Source: a bacterium (GTDB taxonomy: Bacteria; Desulfobacterota; Deferrisomatia; Deferrisomatales; Deferrisomataceae). Taken from it: DNA of 64,000 nucleotides. The DNA lies in assembly GCA_027021615.1 (NCBI GenBank), contig JALUTY010000078.1, positions 124,001 through 188,000 of the forward strand. The letters run 5' to 3'. The notes under the pieces were generated by a model. That model did not search any database. It was not told the DNA's origin and worked only from the letters and a program-made list of their open reading frames with translations. Of this stretch, positions 1-9,807 are shown piece after piece; position 1 is the stretch's first letter; each line of letters begins with the position of its first letter. The position numbers and the translations under genes are program-made.

Positions 1-879
1 GCCGCCGGTTACGCCGAGGTCGTCCGGGGTGCCGACAACGCGACCATCAACATCACGGACTCCACCATCTCGAACACCCAGGCCGGCCGCGCCGTCACGG
101 GCTCGAGCGGTTCCACCATCAACATCGTCCGTTCGCAGATCGTCGACAACCTGGAGGGTGGGGTGAGCAGTACCGGCGCCGACGCGGTGCTGAACGTCGT
201 CGACTCGACGATCGACGGGAACACCGGCACCGCCGTCGGCAGCTTCAGCTTCAGCGGCGCCGGGATCTACTCGGACGGCACGCTCACCATCACCGGGTCG
301 ACCATCTCCAACAACAGGATCGAAAGCACCCTGGGGGGCGGCGGTGGCGGCGCCGGCGTCTTCATCGCGGGAACGGCGACCATCGTCAACGCGACCTTCT
401 CGGGCAACGTCAACAACGGCACCAACAGCGCGGGCGGGGCGATCTCTTCCACCGACAGCGGGGACCTGTCGTTGCGGAACACGACCTTCCACGCCAACCA
501 GTCCACCTGGACCGGCGGCCACATCGCCTCCTCCGGCAACGTCGAGATGGCGAACACCGTCTTTTCCGCGGGCGACTGCGACCTGACCGGCGCGGCGGTG
601 GTCTCCAACGGCACCAACATCGACAGCGGCAGCACCTGCGGCTCCGCCGCCGCCGGCGACCTCGTGAACACCGACCCCCAGCTCGGCCCCCTGGCCGACA
701 ACGGCGGCCCCACCTGGACCCTGCTCCCCCAGGGGGGCAGCCCGGCCATCGACGCGGGGGACGACGGGGTGTGCCCGGCCACCGACCAGCGGGGGGTGTC
801 CCGGCCCCAGGACGGCGACGGGGACGGCACGGCCGCGTGCGACATCGGGGCGGTGGAGGTGGAGCCGCAGTTCCTGTAG
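1..879 (+). CDS. Beta-helix surface protein with choice-of-anchor Q-like C-terminus (5' truncated)
   Basis: The frame is open from the first base, so the true start lies upstream of the window; 292 residues are visible. The sequence is a run of short degenerate repeats rich in Asn, Thr, Ser, Gly and Ile (for example DSTISNT, GSTISNNR), typical of a right-handed parallel beta-helix. The C-terminus reads LGPLADNGGPT, SPAIDAGDD, DQRGVSRPQ and CDIGAVE. These are the hallmarks of the choice-of-anchor Q family of secreted or surface-anchored polymorphic proteins. Function is probably surface or extracellular adhesion, but no catalytic residues can be assigned. It is followed 70 bp later by a lipoprotein gene on the same strand. 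Confidence 0.85.
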   Translation, partial: AAGYAEVVRGADNATINITDSTISNTQAGRAVTGSSGSTINIVRSQIVDNLEGGVSSTGADAVLNVVDSTIDGNTGTAVGSFSFSGAGIYSDGTLTITGSTISNNRIESTLGGGGGGAGVFIAGTATIVNATFSGNVNNGTNSAGGAISSTDSGDLSLRNTTFHANQSTWTGGHIASSGNVEMANTVFSAGDCDLTGAAVVSNGTNIDSGSTCGSAAAGDLVNTDPQLGPLADNGGPTWTLLPQGGSPAIDAGDDGVCPATDQRGVSRPQDGDGDGTAACDIGAVEVEPQFL

Positions 880-949
880 ACCGCCTTCTCCAACGGGCCG
901 ATGCGTACAGACCGGACGCGGAGGCGGAAACCTCGAAGGAGACTCGGAC

Positions 950-1696
950 ATGATGGGCACGAAGACCTGGTGGTGTGCGGCCGCGACGGCGGTGCTGCTG
1001 GCCGCGTGTGTGGGAGCCCCGCCCAAGGGCGACCTGCAGCGGGGGTTCTCGGTGTGGGGGTACCTGGGACGCGGGCCGACCGCGCCGGCGGCGATGGTGC
1101 CGGTGACCCTGTTCGACGCGCGTTCGGGGCGGCCGGTGGCGTCGGCCCAGACCGACATGTTCGGCAAGTACGGGTTCTCCGGCCTGCCGCCGGGCTCCTA
1201 CGCGGTGCGGGCCGAGAAGGTGACCCGGGAGGTCACGGTGGTGGACCGGGACCTACGGCTCGATATCGACCTGAACGCTCCGGGCGGGGTGATGAACTAC
1301 GCGGCGGCCGCCCCGGCCGCCGGCGGCGCAGCTCCCGCGGGTCCCAACGACCCCCGGCTGGCCCGGCAGATCGCCGGGGTGTGGTGGGGCTACGCGGGCA
1401 GCACCGAGCGCCGGATCGGCCTGTGCCCGGGCGGGGTGTACCGGGAGTTCACCGAGTCGGGCTACTCGGGCACCTCCACCGACCAGTACGGCAACCAGAC
1501 CATGGCGTGGGGCAGCGCCAGCCAGGGCGGGGGGGCGGGTTCCTGGACGGTCACGGGCAACGCCGACGGGGGGACGATCCACGTCTCGTACGCCAACGGC
1601 GACACGGCCACCATCCGGTTCCGCCGGATCAACGACCCGGGGTGCCTGTCGTTCGAGGGCAGCACCCTGTGTCGCAAGTCGACGACCTGTCGATGA
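950..1696 (+). CDS. Lipoprotein with carboxypeptidase-regulatory-like domain and C-terminal GVWW domain
   Basis: A 248-residue exported protein. The N-terminus has a hydrophobic segment ending in the lipobox-like LLAACVG, so membrane anchoring as a lipoprotein is likely. Residues about 45-110 (VPVTLFDARSGRPVASAQT, then GKYGFSGLPPGSYAV) look like a carboxypeptidase-regulatory-like beta-sandwich. The C-terminal third begins IAGVWWGYAGS and resembles the C-terminus of the protein at 5552-6397. The GAAGG-containing ribosome site about 936-942 fits ATG 950; an adjacent ATG at 953 is also possible. Function is unknown. The gene lies 53 bp upstream of the clostripain-like protease and may be co-transcribed with it. 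Confidence 0.8.
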   Translation: MMGTKTWWCAAATAVLLAACVGAPPKGDLQRGFSVWGYLGRGPTAPAAMVPVTLFDARSGRPVASAQTDMFGKYGFSGLPPGSYAVRAEKVTREVTVVDRDLRLDIDLNAPGGVMNYAAAAPAAGGAAPAGPNDPRLARQIAGVWWGYAGSTERRIGLCPGGVYREFTESGYSGTSTDQYGNQTMAWGSASQGGGAGSWTVTGNADGGTIHVSYANGDTATIRFRRINDPGCLSFEGSTLCRKSTTCR

Positions 1697-1748
1697 GACG
1701 GGTCCTTTCCCCCTGCGGCTACCGACCCGCTAGCGAGAGGCGTTTCCC

Positions 1749-4700
1749 ATGACCCGGCTCGTCCGACCGTTCTTCGTGCTGTGCCTTCTGCTGGGCCCCC
1801 TGGCTCCGGGGGCCCGGGCGGCCGAGCTGCTGTCCGGCACCGTGTCGGTGGGGATCACCGAGGACGTGGTGCCCAAGGGGGTGGGCCAGAGGTTCCCGGA
1901 AGACCAACGCGAACTCCATGCGGTGGTGGACCTGAACGGCGTGAAGACGGGGACCACGATAAAGGGCGCGTGGGTGGCGGTGGATGCGGTGAGCGAGCCC
2001 GACTACGTGATCGCCACCACCGACATTCCCATCGAAGCCGACGGGTTCACCCGGGCGCACCTTCAGATCTCTTTGGCCGAAGGGCGGACCTGGCCGCCCG
2101 GCAACTATGCGGTGGTTCTGTCCCTTGACGGAGAGGAGTTCGGCCGGGTCCCGTTCTCGATCGCTCCCCGCGACGGCGACCCACCCCCCTGGTTCACCAC
2201 CCTGGGCCTCGCCCGCGCCCTCACGGCCAACGGCCGTCCCGAGGCGTTCGCGGACGAGTTCGACACCGAGGTCGAGACGATCTTCGGGCTGGCCATGATC
2301 GAGAACCTGAATCCAGGTGTCCGGATCCGGGGCGTGTGGAGCTCGGCGGCGGCCGGGGGCGTGTTGGGGGAGACCACGGTGACCATCGAGTCCGCCGGAA
2401 CGAACCTGCTCCGGTTTCGGGCCGGGCGACCGGAGGGAGGCTGGCCCCAGGGATGGTACCGGTTCGAGGTGTACGCGGGCGACCAGCGGCTGGCATGGGC
2501 GCCGTTCTTCGTGTACCCGGACCGGCAGGCCGCCCAGTCCGCGCCGGCCCCCACGGCCGACGCCCCGGAGGGGCCGGAGGCTCCTCCGGCGGCCGGGGCC
2601 GAGTGGACCGTGCTCGTGTACCTGGACGGCGACAACAACCTGGAGCCGTTCGCCCTGAAGGACCTCGAGGAGATGGAGCGCGCTCTGCCGGCCAAGGGGG
2701 TGGAGGTGCTGGTGCTCCTGGACCGCGCCCAAGGGTACACCGATGCCGAGGGGGACTGGACCGGAGCCCGGCTCCTCCGGGTCCGCCGGGCGCCCGAGGC
2801 CGGGATCCAATCGAAGGTGCTGGCCGACCTGGGCGAGGTGAACATGGGCGACCCCGCGGTGCTGCGCGCCTTCCTCGCGAAGGGGTTCGGGCTCGCTCCG
2901 TCCAAGCGGCGGGCGCTGCTCCTGTGGGACCATGGGGGCGGGTGGGCGAGCCACGTCAGCGACGAACAGGCGCCGGGCGTCGACAGCGGGGAGGACCACC
3001 TGACCCTGCCCGAGCTGCGCCGGGCCATCGAGGCCGGGCTTCGGGACGTGGGCGTGGCCCGGCTGGACCTGGTGGGGTTCGACATGTGCCTGATGGCCCA
3101 GATCGAGACCGCCTACGAGCTTCGGGACGTGGCCGACGTGATGGTGGCCTCCGAGGCCGTGGAGCCCGGGGACGGCTGGCCCTACGACACGGTGCTCCCC
3201 CTGTTCGGCCGGCCCGGCCGGAGCCCTCGGCAGGTGGCGGCCGACATCGTGGACGCGTTCGACGCCTACTACCTGGCCCGCAACGAGGCGGTCACCACCC
3301 TGTCGGCCTTGGATCTCCGGGAGATCGGCGGGACGGTGGAGGCCCTGGACGCCCTGCTGGGCCGCATCGGGAGCACCCTGGGCGAGAACTGGCCGGCGTT
3401 CACCCGGACCCTGTTCTTCTCCGAGGGCTACGCCTCGCTGGGAGACGTGCGCAAGGGCAAGAAGGGGCTTCTGAGCGTGGATCTCGGCAACGCCTTCGCC
3501 AACCTGGCCCGTCTGACCCCGGCGGTGGGATCGCTGCCGGAGTACGCCGGGTTCGAGGCGGCCCTCCGGCGGGTGGTGATCCGCAGCCGCACCAGCTCCC
3601 GCCACCGCAACAGCCGCGGCGTGGCGGTGTATGCGCCGTTCCGGGCCGACCTGCTCAACGACGCCTACGTTGCGACGCGGTTCGGAACGGAGACCCGGTG
3701 GGTGCCGACCCTCCGGGCCCTGTACGCGGCCCAGCGGGAGAACCCGGCCCGGATCCGGCTGGGCGGCATCCGGACGATCAGCCTGCTTCGGAACCAGCCC
3801 GTGGGCGAGGTGCTCCACCTCGGTCAGGACGGATTCGAGTTCACCTTCGAGGGCACCAATCTGCTCTACGCCTACGCCATGATCGGGGAACGGGACGACG
3901 CCCGGGGGCGGACCCTGCTCTTTCGCAAGTCGCTGCTGCGCAAGGCATCCCCGGGCGACGAGGGCGGCGCCGTGCCCAAGCGCGGCCGGGCGGAGCTCCT
4001 TCAGGTGTACACGTACCCCGACGGTCGGCACGACCTGCGGTTTCGCTACGACGGCATCCGCCACCTGCTCGCCAACGGCGAGGCCGCCCTCCCCGTCACC
4101 CTGGACGAGACCGACATCGGCAACACCGTGGCCCACGTGATGACCGTGCCGGTGCAGTACGTGGATCCCAAGTACGGGGAGTTCTTCGCCACCGTGTATT
4201 ACGACTGGTTGTGGCGGCCCGCGTCGATGGTGGTGGAGGTGCCCCGTAAGGACGGCACCGTGGTGTACGCCGAGGTGGACCCCCCGCCTGAGGCGCGGAT
4301 CCGACCCCTGCTGGAGACCGTGGACGACCGAGGGGGGGTGAGCTACACCCCCACGGGCGAGATGGCGTGGAGGGACGGCCCGTCCCTGACCATCGACCTG
4401 GTGCCGCCGGGGCCGTACGAGGTGCTGCTGGCGCTGGAGTCCCTTACCGGCCGATCCAACACCGGCCGCCACACCTTCCGGGTGGCCGAGCGGGGGGACG
4501 ACCTGCTGGCCAACCGGGAGTCCGCCGCCGAGGAGCTGACGGCTGAGAACCTCGAGGGGGAGTGGGAGCTGATCGATCCCAACGCGTGGTTCCAGGCGCG
4601 CCGGATGGTGCCCCTGGGAGGGTTCGTGACCTACCGGCCCCACCCCCGGCTGAAGGGCGTGCTCAAGAAGATCGTGAGCCGGCCTCGGGGGCAGGACCTG

Positions 4701-5240
4701 TACCGGGGGCTCGACGTGGTCACGGTGATCCAGCGCCAGGGCCTGCCCCACCTGCGCCAGTACGTGCTGGACGAGCGGGGCTCGCCCCGGTTCGACTACG
4801 GCTACGCCATGACCTATCCGGTGTTCGACCAGGTGAACGGCCGGGGGGTCATGCTCGCGATGGACCTGTTGAACGGAGAGCTTCAGGTGTTCGTGAAGCG
4901 GTCCGGCCCGGCCCTCAGGCTGCGGTCGGCCCCCGCATCGGTGCCGGCCGGGCAGCCCCCGGGCCCGGCCGGCACCGCACCCGGAGCCGGTGCGGTGTCC
5001 CTTGACGGCGTGTGGCAGTCGGCAGAGGGCACGGGGCTGGTGATCCAGGGCACCCAGTGGGTGTACTACGAGTTCGGCCAGCCGGTGGATCAGGGCGTGC
5101 TCCGGGTGCAGGGGGACACGATCGAGGCCCAGAGCCTGGTCACCGGCACGACCATGGTGTTCCGGTTCCGGCTGGGGGCGGCGGAGCTGATCCTGCAGGA
5201 CGAGATGGGGGGAGTCACCCGGTACGCGCGGGCTCGGTGA
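1749..5240 (+). CDS. Exported clostripain-family (C11) cysteine protease
   Basis: A 1163-residue protein with a signal peptide (hydrophobic residues about 7-24 ending ARAAE). Two beta-sandwich-like segments precede the peptidase. The peptidase core starts near residue 287 with WTVLVYLDGDNNLE. It carries the catalytic His395 in LLWDHGGGW and Cys447 in GFDMCLMAQIETAY, the His/Cys dyad pattern of C11 peptidases. A long beta-rich C-terminal part follows and ends in a GVWQSAEG segment related to the GVWW domain of the two flanking genes. The protein probably acts in the periplasm or outside the cell. The family cleaves after basic residues, but specificity is not visible here. A very long antisense frame opposite it is treated as a shadow. 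Confidence 0.85.
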   Translation: MTRLVRPFFVLCLLLGPLAPGARAAELLSGTVSVGITEDVVPKGVGQRFPEDQRELHAVVDLNGVKTGTTIKGAWVAVDAVSEPDYVIATTDIPIEADGFTRAHLQISLAEGRTWPPGNYAVVLSLDGEEFGRVPFSIAPRDGDPPPWFTTLGLARALTANGRPEAFADEFDTEVETIFGLAMIENLNPGVRIRGVWSSAAAGGVLGETTVTIESAGTNLLRFRAGRPEGGWPQGWYRFEVYAGDQRLAWAPFFVYPDRQAAQSAPAPTADAPEGPEAPPAAGAEWTVLVYLDGDNNLEPFALKDLEEMERALPAKGVEVLVLLDRAQGYTDAEGDWTGARLLRVRRAPEAGIQSKVLADLGEVNMGDPAVLRAFLAKGFGLAPSKRRALLLWDHGGGWASHVSDEQAPGVDSGEDHLTLPELRRAIEAGLRDVGVARLDLVGFDMCLMAQIETAYELRDVADVMVASEAVEPGDGWPYDTVLPLFGRPGRSPRQVAADIVDAFDAYYLARNEAVTTLSALDLREIGGTVEALDALLGRIGSTLGENWPAFTRTLFFSEGYASLGDVRKGKKGLLSVDLGNAFANLARLTPAVGSLPEYAGFEAALRRVVIRSRTSSRHRNSRGVAVYAPFRADLLNDAYVATRFGTETRWVPTLRALYAAQRENPARIRLGGIRTISLLRNQPVGEVLHLGQDGFEFTFEGTNLLYAYAMIGERDDARGRTLLFRKSLLRKASPGDEGGAVPKRGRAELLQVYTYPDGRHDLRFRYDGIRHLLANGEAALPVTLDETDIGNTVAHVMTVPVQYVDPKYGEFFATVYYDWLWRPASMVVEVPRKDGTVVYAEVDPPPEARIRPLLETVDDRGGVSYTPTGEMAWRDGPSLTIDLVPPGPYEVLLALESLTGRSNTGRHTFRVAERGDDLLANRESAAEELTAENLEGEWELIDPNAWFQARRMVPLGGFVTYRPHPRLKGVLKKIVSRPRGQDLYRGLDVVTVIQRQGLPHLRQYVLDERGSPRFDYGYAMTYPVFDQVNGRGVMLAMDLLNGELQVFVKRSGPALRLRSAPASVPAGQPPGPAGTAPGAGAVSLDGVWQSAEGTGLVIQGTQWVYYEFGQPVDQGVLRVQGDTIEAQSLVTGTTMVFRFRLGAAELILQDEMGGVTRYARAR

Positions 5241-5262
5241 TCTCGAGTTGCTAAGACCTGCA

Positions 5263-5510
5263 AACGTATTGCCAGGGTGCGGGGTGGGGGCCTGGTGGAG
5301 CGCCGGGTGCGGCCCCTTAGCTCGCCGCGCCCTCCGAACGTCCGGGTCCCCTCCGGATTCCGTGGGTTCCGCTATCGTGGCCTGGATCGACGCACAAGCG
5401 GCGGCATGAGAAGGCGCGGCGATCGGATGCCGCACTCGCGCCCGGCCGGAACCAGGCCCCCACCCCGCACTCCCCAAGGGGAAGGGACACGGGTCTGGCA
5501 ATACTTTCGT
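5263..5510. repeat. Long imperfect palindrome, family B copy 1
   Basis: This fills the gap between the protease and the next exported protein. The outer ends AACGTATTGCCAG (5263-5275) and CTGGCAATACTTTCGT (5495-5510) are inverted. Inside, the GTGCGGGGTGGGGGCCTGGT arm is repeated in inverse orientation near 5420-5470, separated by a short asymmetric centre. The core GGAGCGCCGGG-type sequence recurs in the palindromes near 15851, 28153, 44217, 45565, 50161 and 63173. No credible gene lies in it. Confidence 0.75.
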
Positions 5511-5551
5511 TGGGATTGGTGCCTTGGCGTGAGGCACGAGGAGCAACGGAC

Positions 5552-6397
5552 ATGGGCACTCGGCGATGGATCGGAGTGGTCGCGGCCCTTCTTTTTGGGG
5601 CCCAGGTTTCCGGAGCGGCCGGTACCGAGGTGAGCCTGCCGGCGGCCGGGTTCGCCTTTCGGCCCCCGCCCGGGTGGACGGCCCGGCAGACGCCCCAAGG
5701 GGCGGTGCTGGGGCACGCGACGATCCCCGGGCTCCTGGTGGTGTTCCGCCACGAGGCCTCCACTCCCGACGATCTGCGCCGCCTCTTTGCCCAAGGCGTC
5801 ACCGACGGCGGCATCCAGATCGCCCCTTCGGGGCCGGTGGAGCCCCTGGGTAGGCGGGGCATCGCCGGTCCCCTGGCCGGAACCTCCAACGGCGCCGCCG
5901 TGAAGGGGTGGGGTGCCATGGTCCTCGCCCCCGAGGGGGGCGGCGGCGCGGCCGTGCTCGCCGTCACCTCGACCGACGCCTATGGCCCGTCGCACCGGGA
6001 GGCGGTGGAGCAGGTGGTCCGGTCCCTGCGGTTCCTGGCGCCGGACCGCTCCCTGGCGGCCCGGTTCGTGGGGGTGTGGTGGCACTACGAGAAGAGCGGC
6101 ATCCCGAGCAGCTACTCCACCCGGGAGAGCACGGTGGCCCTGCGGGCGGACGGCACCTTCGTGATGGGCGGCGAGACCGGCTACTCCAACGACGCCGGCA
6201 GCGCCCTGGGCACGGGAGCCGCGTCGGGCCGGTGGGAGGTTCGGGGAACCCTGGAGGAGGGAGAGCTCGTGCTCACCTATGCCGGCGGAGGCCGGGACGA
6301 GATCTCGTACGTGGTCCACCGGGAGAACGGCAGGGCCTTCCTGGGCACCATGTACTACTTCGACGGCCAGCTCTACGCCAAAAACGCCCGGCCGTAA
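5552..6397 (+). CDS. Exported protein with C-terminal GVWW domain, function unknown
   Basis: 281 residues. ATG 5552 is chosen over a start 14 codons upstream because GAGGAG precedes it at the right distance and the signal peptide (WIGVVAALLFGAQVSGAAG) then starts cleanly. The N-terminal half (LPAAGFAFRPPPGWTARQ... through VEQVVRSLRFLAP) resembles the PsbP/DUF1795-type fold common in secreted proteins. The C-terminal half begins RFVGVWWHYEKSG and is similar to the C-terminus of the lipoprotein at 950-1696, and more weakly to that of the protease at 1749-5240. This suggests a shared ligand or surface-binding module. It converges on the symporter-kinase gene. Confidence 0.75.
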   Translation: MGTRRWIGVVAALLFGAQVSGAAGTEVSLPAAGFAFRPPPGWTARQTPQGAVLGHATIPGLLVVFRHEASTPDDLRRLFAQGVTDGGIQIAPSGPVEPLGRRGIAGPLAGTSNGAAVKGWGAMVLAPEGGGGAAVLAVTSTDAYGPSHREAVEQVVRSLRFLAPDRSLAARFVGVWWHYEKSGIPSSYSTRESTVALRADGTFVMGGETGYSNDAGSALGTGAASGRWEVRGTLEEGELVLTYAGGGRDEISYVVHRENGRAFLGTMYYFDGQLYAKNARP

Positions 6398-6445
6398 GCG
6401 CCCCCCGCGAACCGGTCGAACGGCGCCCCCCCAACCCGCGCATCT

Positions 6446-9400
6446 TTATGCCGTCCGGTTCAGCTCGCTGGCGAACGGGATGGTGAACGAGAAGGTGGCG
6501 CCGGTGCCCGGGCGGCTCTCGGCCCAGATGCGGCCGCCCAGGCGCTGGACGATCTCCCGGGAGATGGCGAGCCCCAATCCCGTGCCCAAGGGGTGGCTCT
6601 TCTGGGGGTCGCGGATCTGGGCGTAGCGCTCGAACACCTCGTCGAGCCGGTCGGACGGGATACCCGGCCCCTCGTCCGCCACGCTCACCACGGCCTCGCC
6701 CCGGCCGCTCACGGCGCCGATCCAGACCGTGCCCCCGTGGGGAGAGAACTTGACCGCGTTGGACAGCAGGTTGGCCAGCACCTGCTGGAGCCGGTCGAGG
6801 TCGGCCGCCACAGGCGGCAGCCCCTGCTCCACCGAGACCTGCGCGGCCACCCCTCTCTCCTCGAACAGGGGGCGGGCCACCTCCACCGCCTTGTCGATGG
6901 CCGTGGGCAGGTCCACCGCCTCCACGTGGAACTCCACCCGGCCGGCTTCGATTTTGGAAAGGTCCAGCAGCTCGTTGATCATGCGGGTCAGCCGCTCGGC
7001 CTCCTGCTGGATGATCTGGAGGAACTCCCGGCGCTTCTCCGGGTCGTCCACCCCGTACTTCAGCAGGATCTCGCTGAAGGACCGGATCGAGGTCAGCGGG
7101 GTTCTGAGCTCGTGGCTCACGGTGGAGAGGAACTCGCTCTTCAGCCGGTCGATCTCCCGGAGCCGGAGGTTGGCCGCCTCGAGCTCGGCCGTGCGCTGGC
7201 GCACTTTCTCCTCCATGGCCTGGCTGTATGCCTGGACCTCCTGGTACAGCCGGGCGTTGGCCACCGCCATGCCGAGCTGGTTGGCCAGGGCGCAGAACAG
7301 GCTCACGAACTCCTCGGTGAAGTGCATGGGCCCTCGGGTGCCGTAAGCCGTGAGCACCCCCATGGGCTTGCCCTCGTGGATCATGGGAGCGTGGATCAGC
7401 GCCGTGACCGGCACGTCCTGGGTGAGCTGGCCGAAGAAGATCGGTTTGTCCACGTTGCGGGCGTCCTCCAACACCACCGGCTCCCCCCTGAGGAAGCAGG
7501 TGCCGAAGTAGCTCTCCTCCGACGGGGGCACGGCCGACAGGGCCACATAGGCCGGGTTCAGCCCCACGTGGGCCCGGATTCGGAGCTTGCCGTCGTCGTC
7601 CAGCAGCCGGACCGCCAGGTACTCGAACCCGAACTCCCGGTGGATCAGGCTGAGCACCCCACTCAGCACGGCGTCGATGTCGAGGCTTCGGGACATGAGC
7701 CCCGCGGCCTCGTGGAGCACCAGCAGCTCGCGTAGCTGGCGCTCGAGGGCCTCGCGGCTCTGAGCCAGGGTGCGCGACACCCGGCCGAACACGTCGAGGA
7801 TCTCCACGGCCTGGTCCCGGGGCCAGGCCAGGAAGCTCTGGAGGATCATGCGGGCCGAGGGGGTGCCCAGAGCGCTCGCCAGGCATCGCTCGGCCGCCTC
7901 CACCAGGGCCTGGGGCCCGGCCCGCGGGGGCAGGCTCACCATGACCTCGCGGGCTTTGGCTGGCCCCACGAACCGGGTCAGGAGCCCCACTACGTCCTCG
8001 CGGGTGACCCATCCCACGGGCACGGCCGGGGCCTGGGCACCTCGCCGACCCCCGGCGAACAGGCTGACCGTCAGGAACCCGCCCAGGTTGAACACCAGGC
8101 TCCACACCAGGGCGTGGGACCAGGGATCGAGCCCCTCCAGCCCGAACAGGGCGTGGGGCCGCAACGCGGCGATGCCCCACGGCCCCCGGTCGAGGATGCC
8201 CGGGTCCATCCAGCCGGATCCCACGAAGGTGGGGAGCAGCAGGGTGTAAGCCCACACCCCGAACCCCAGAGTCAGGCCCGTGAGGGCCCCGGCCCGGGTG
8301 CGGCCCTTCCACATCAGCCCCAGGAACACGGCCGGCGCGAACTGGGTGACGGCCGAGAACGACAGGAGCCCAATGTTCACCAGGGTCTGGGACTCTCCGA
8401 TCCACCGGTAGAACCCGTAACCCAGCAGCACCACCCCGAAGATGAACAGCCGCTTGGCCGTCAGCAGCTGGCGCGAGAGGTCGCGGCGGGTCTCGGTGCC
8501 CAGGGCTGGGGAGAGCTTGCCCAGCAGGGCGATGCCCGGGTGGTGGAGGATCATGGTGGCCAGTGCCACCGACGACACGATCACCATGCTGGCGGCGGCC
8601 GAGAACCCGCCCAGAAAGGCGAGGGCGGCCAGCCCGGTGTGCCCCCGGCTCAGGGGCAGGCTGATCATGAACGAGTCGGGCGGCCCCGGCGCGTGGGCCA
8701 GCAGCCCCACCAGGGCCACCGGCAGCACGAACAGGTTCATGAGCAGCAGGTAGGAAGGGAAGATCCACGAGGCCTGGCGAAGATGGCGTTCGCGGACGTT
8801 CTCCACCACCAGCATGTGGAACTGCCGGGGCAGAAGTACCACGGCCACCATGGACAGTAGGCTCAGAGTGATCCACTCGGGCACCGTGGTTCGGGGCCCG
8901 ATGACCAGGATCTCCCGCAGCTCCGGATGCTCCAGGGCCCGGCCGAAGATGCTGCGGAGGCCCCCACCGATGCCCCAGGTGATGTAGATCCCCAGCACCA
9001 GAAACGCACCCAGCTTCACCGCGCTCTCGAACGCTACGGCCGCCACCATGCCCTCATGGCGCTCGCTCACCACCAGGGTGCGGGCCCCGAACAGCACGGC
9101 AAAGGTGGCGAGCCCCAACGCGGCCCAGAAGGCCGCGTCGTGGGCCAGGCCCCCGCCCGCCAGCCGGCCGGTGAGGAGGTCGAAGGTCTGACCCACGGCC
9201 TTGAGCTGGAGGCCGATGTAGGGGGTGACTCCGGCCACCAGGATGAAGGTGGCAAGGGTGCCCAGGGTGGCCCCCTTGCCGTAGAGCTCCTCCAGAAGGT
9301 CCGGTAGGGTGGTGATGCCCCGAGCCCGGCAGTAGCCCACCATTTTGCTGAGGGCCAGGGGGGCCAGGAAGAACACCAAGGTCGGTCCCAGGTAGATGGG

Positions 9401-9610
9401 CAGGAACCCCATCCCCTTGGATGCGGCCCGGCCCACGCTGCCGTAGAAGGTCCACTCCGTGCAATATACCGCCAGGGAGAGGCTGTAGACCAGGGGATGG
9501 TCCACCGGGCTGCGACCCCGCTCCCGGGCCCGGTCGGCCGCATAGGCCAGGGCGAACAGACCCAGCACGTAGCCCAGCCCAAGGAGCGCCACCCAGAACG
9601 TGCGGGTCAT
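6446..9610 (-). CDS. Sodium/solute symporter-histidine kinase fusion (CrbS/CbrA-like)
   Basis: 1054 residues. The N-terminal half is a polytopic sodium:solute symporter domain (about 13 membrane segments, residues 1-510). It is followed by a STAC-like linker, a GAF domain (about 625-780), a coiled coil (QAMEEKVRQRTAELEAAN) and a complete kinase: H-box SHELRTPL with His833, N-box LANLLSNAVKFSP, G1 DEGPGIP and G2 GTGLGLAI. The start ATG 9610 overlaps the stop of the small upstream gene (ATGA), which argues against the longer frame. Proteins of this architecture sense or transport a small solute. CrbS/CbrA homologues control acetate or carbon use, and the neighbouring DUF294 and exonuclease genes fit that context. 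The cognate regulator may be the lone receiver at 12731-13111. Confidence 0.9.
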   Translation of the reverse strand: MTRTFWVALLGLGYVLGLFALAYAADRARERGRSPVDHPLVYSLSLAVYCTEWTFYGSVGRAASKGMGFLPIYLGPTLVFFLAPLALSKMVGYCRARGITTLPDLLEELYGKGATLGTLATFILVAGVTPYIGLQLKAVGQTFDLLTGRLAGGGLAHDAAFWAALGLATFAVLFGARTLVVSERHEGMVAAVAFESAVKLGAFLVLGIYITWGIGGGLRSIFGRALEHPELREILVIGPRTTVPEWITLSLLSMVAVVLLPRQFHMLVVENVRERHLRQASWIFPSYLLLMNLFVLPVALVGLLAHAPGPPDSFMISLPLSRGHTGLAALAFLGGFSAAASMVIVSSVALATMILHHPGIALLGKLSPALGTETRRDLSRQLLTAKRLFIFGVVLLGYGFYRWIGESQTLVNIGLLSFSAVTQFAPAVFLGLMWKGRTRAGALTGLTLGFGVWAYTLLLPTFVGSGWMDPGILDRGPWGIAALRPHALFGLEGLDPWSHALVWSLVFNLGGFLTVSLFAGGRRGAQAPAVPVGWVTREDVVGLLTRFVGPAKAREVMVSLPPRAGPQALVEAAERCLASALGTPSARMILQSFLAWPRDQAVEILDVFGRVSRTLAQSREALERQLRELLVLHEAAGLMSRSLDIDAVLSGVLSLIHREFGFEYLAVRLLDDDGKLRIRAHVGLNPAYVALSAVPPSEESYFGTCFLRGEPVVLEDARNVDKPIFFGQLTQDVPVTALIHAPMIHEGKPMGVLTAYGTRGPMHFTEEFVSLFCALANQLGMAVANARLYQEVQAYSQAMEEKVRQRTAELEAANLRLREIDRLKSEFLSTVSHELRTPLTSIRSFSEILLKYGVDDPEKRREFLQIIQQEAERLTRMINELLDLSKIEAGRVEFHVEAVDLPTAIDKAVEVARPLFEERGVAAQVSVEQGLPPVAADLDRLQQVLANLLSNAVKFSPHGGTVWIGAVSGRGEAVVSVADEGPGIPSDRLDEVFERYAQIRDPQKSHPLGTGLGLAISREIVQRLGGRIWAESRPGTGATFSFTIPFASELNRTA

Positions 9611-9795
9611 CGGGACTTCCGCAGGAGCAAGGGAGCCAGCACGATCAAGACGGCCCACACGCCGAACAGGTACAAGGGAAGCAGCGCCACCCCAGCCGCC
9701 GGCTCCGGCCGGTTGAACAGGAGCACCAGGGGCGAGAAGAACGTGATCACCCCGAGGACGAACAGGGCGGCGAGACGTCGGGCTCCAGGATCCAT
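9607..9795 (-). CDS. Small two-helix membrane protein preceding the symporter
   Basis: 62 residues with two hydrophobic helices (ALFVLGVITFFSPLVLLF and LLPLYLFGVWAVLIVLAPLLL) and a basic tail, RKSR. ATG 9795 (MDPGARRL) is preferred. The frame continues upstream only into the CGGTCNN repeat array, which would add a repeat-encoded peptide. Its stop overlaps the symporter-kinase start (ATGA), so the two are translationally coupled. Small two-helix proteins (DUF485/DUF4212-like) commonly precede symporters of this family and may be accessory subunits. I cannot assign the exact family. Confidence 0.65.
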   Translation of the reverse strand: MDPGARRLAALFVLGVITFFSPLVLLFNRPEPAAGVALLPLYLFGVWAVLIVLAPLLLRKSR

Positions 9796-9807
9796 GGGAG
9801 AAGTCAC

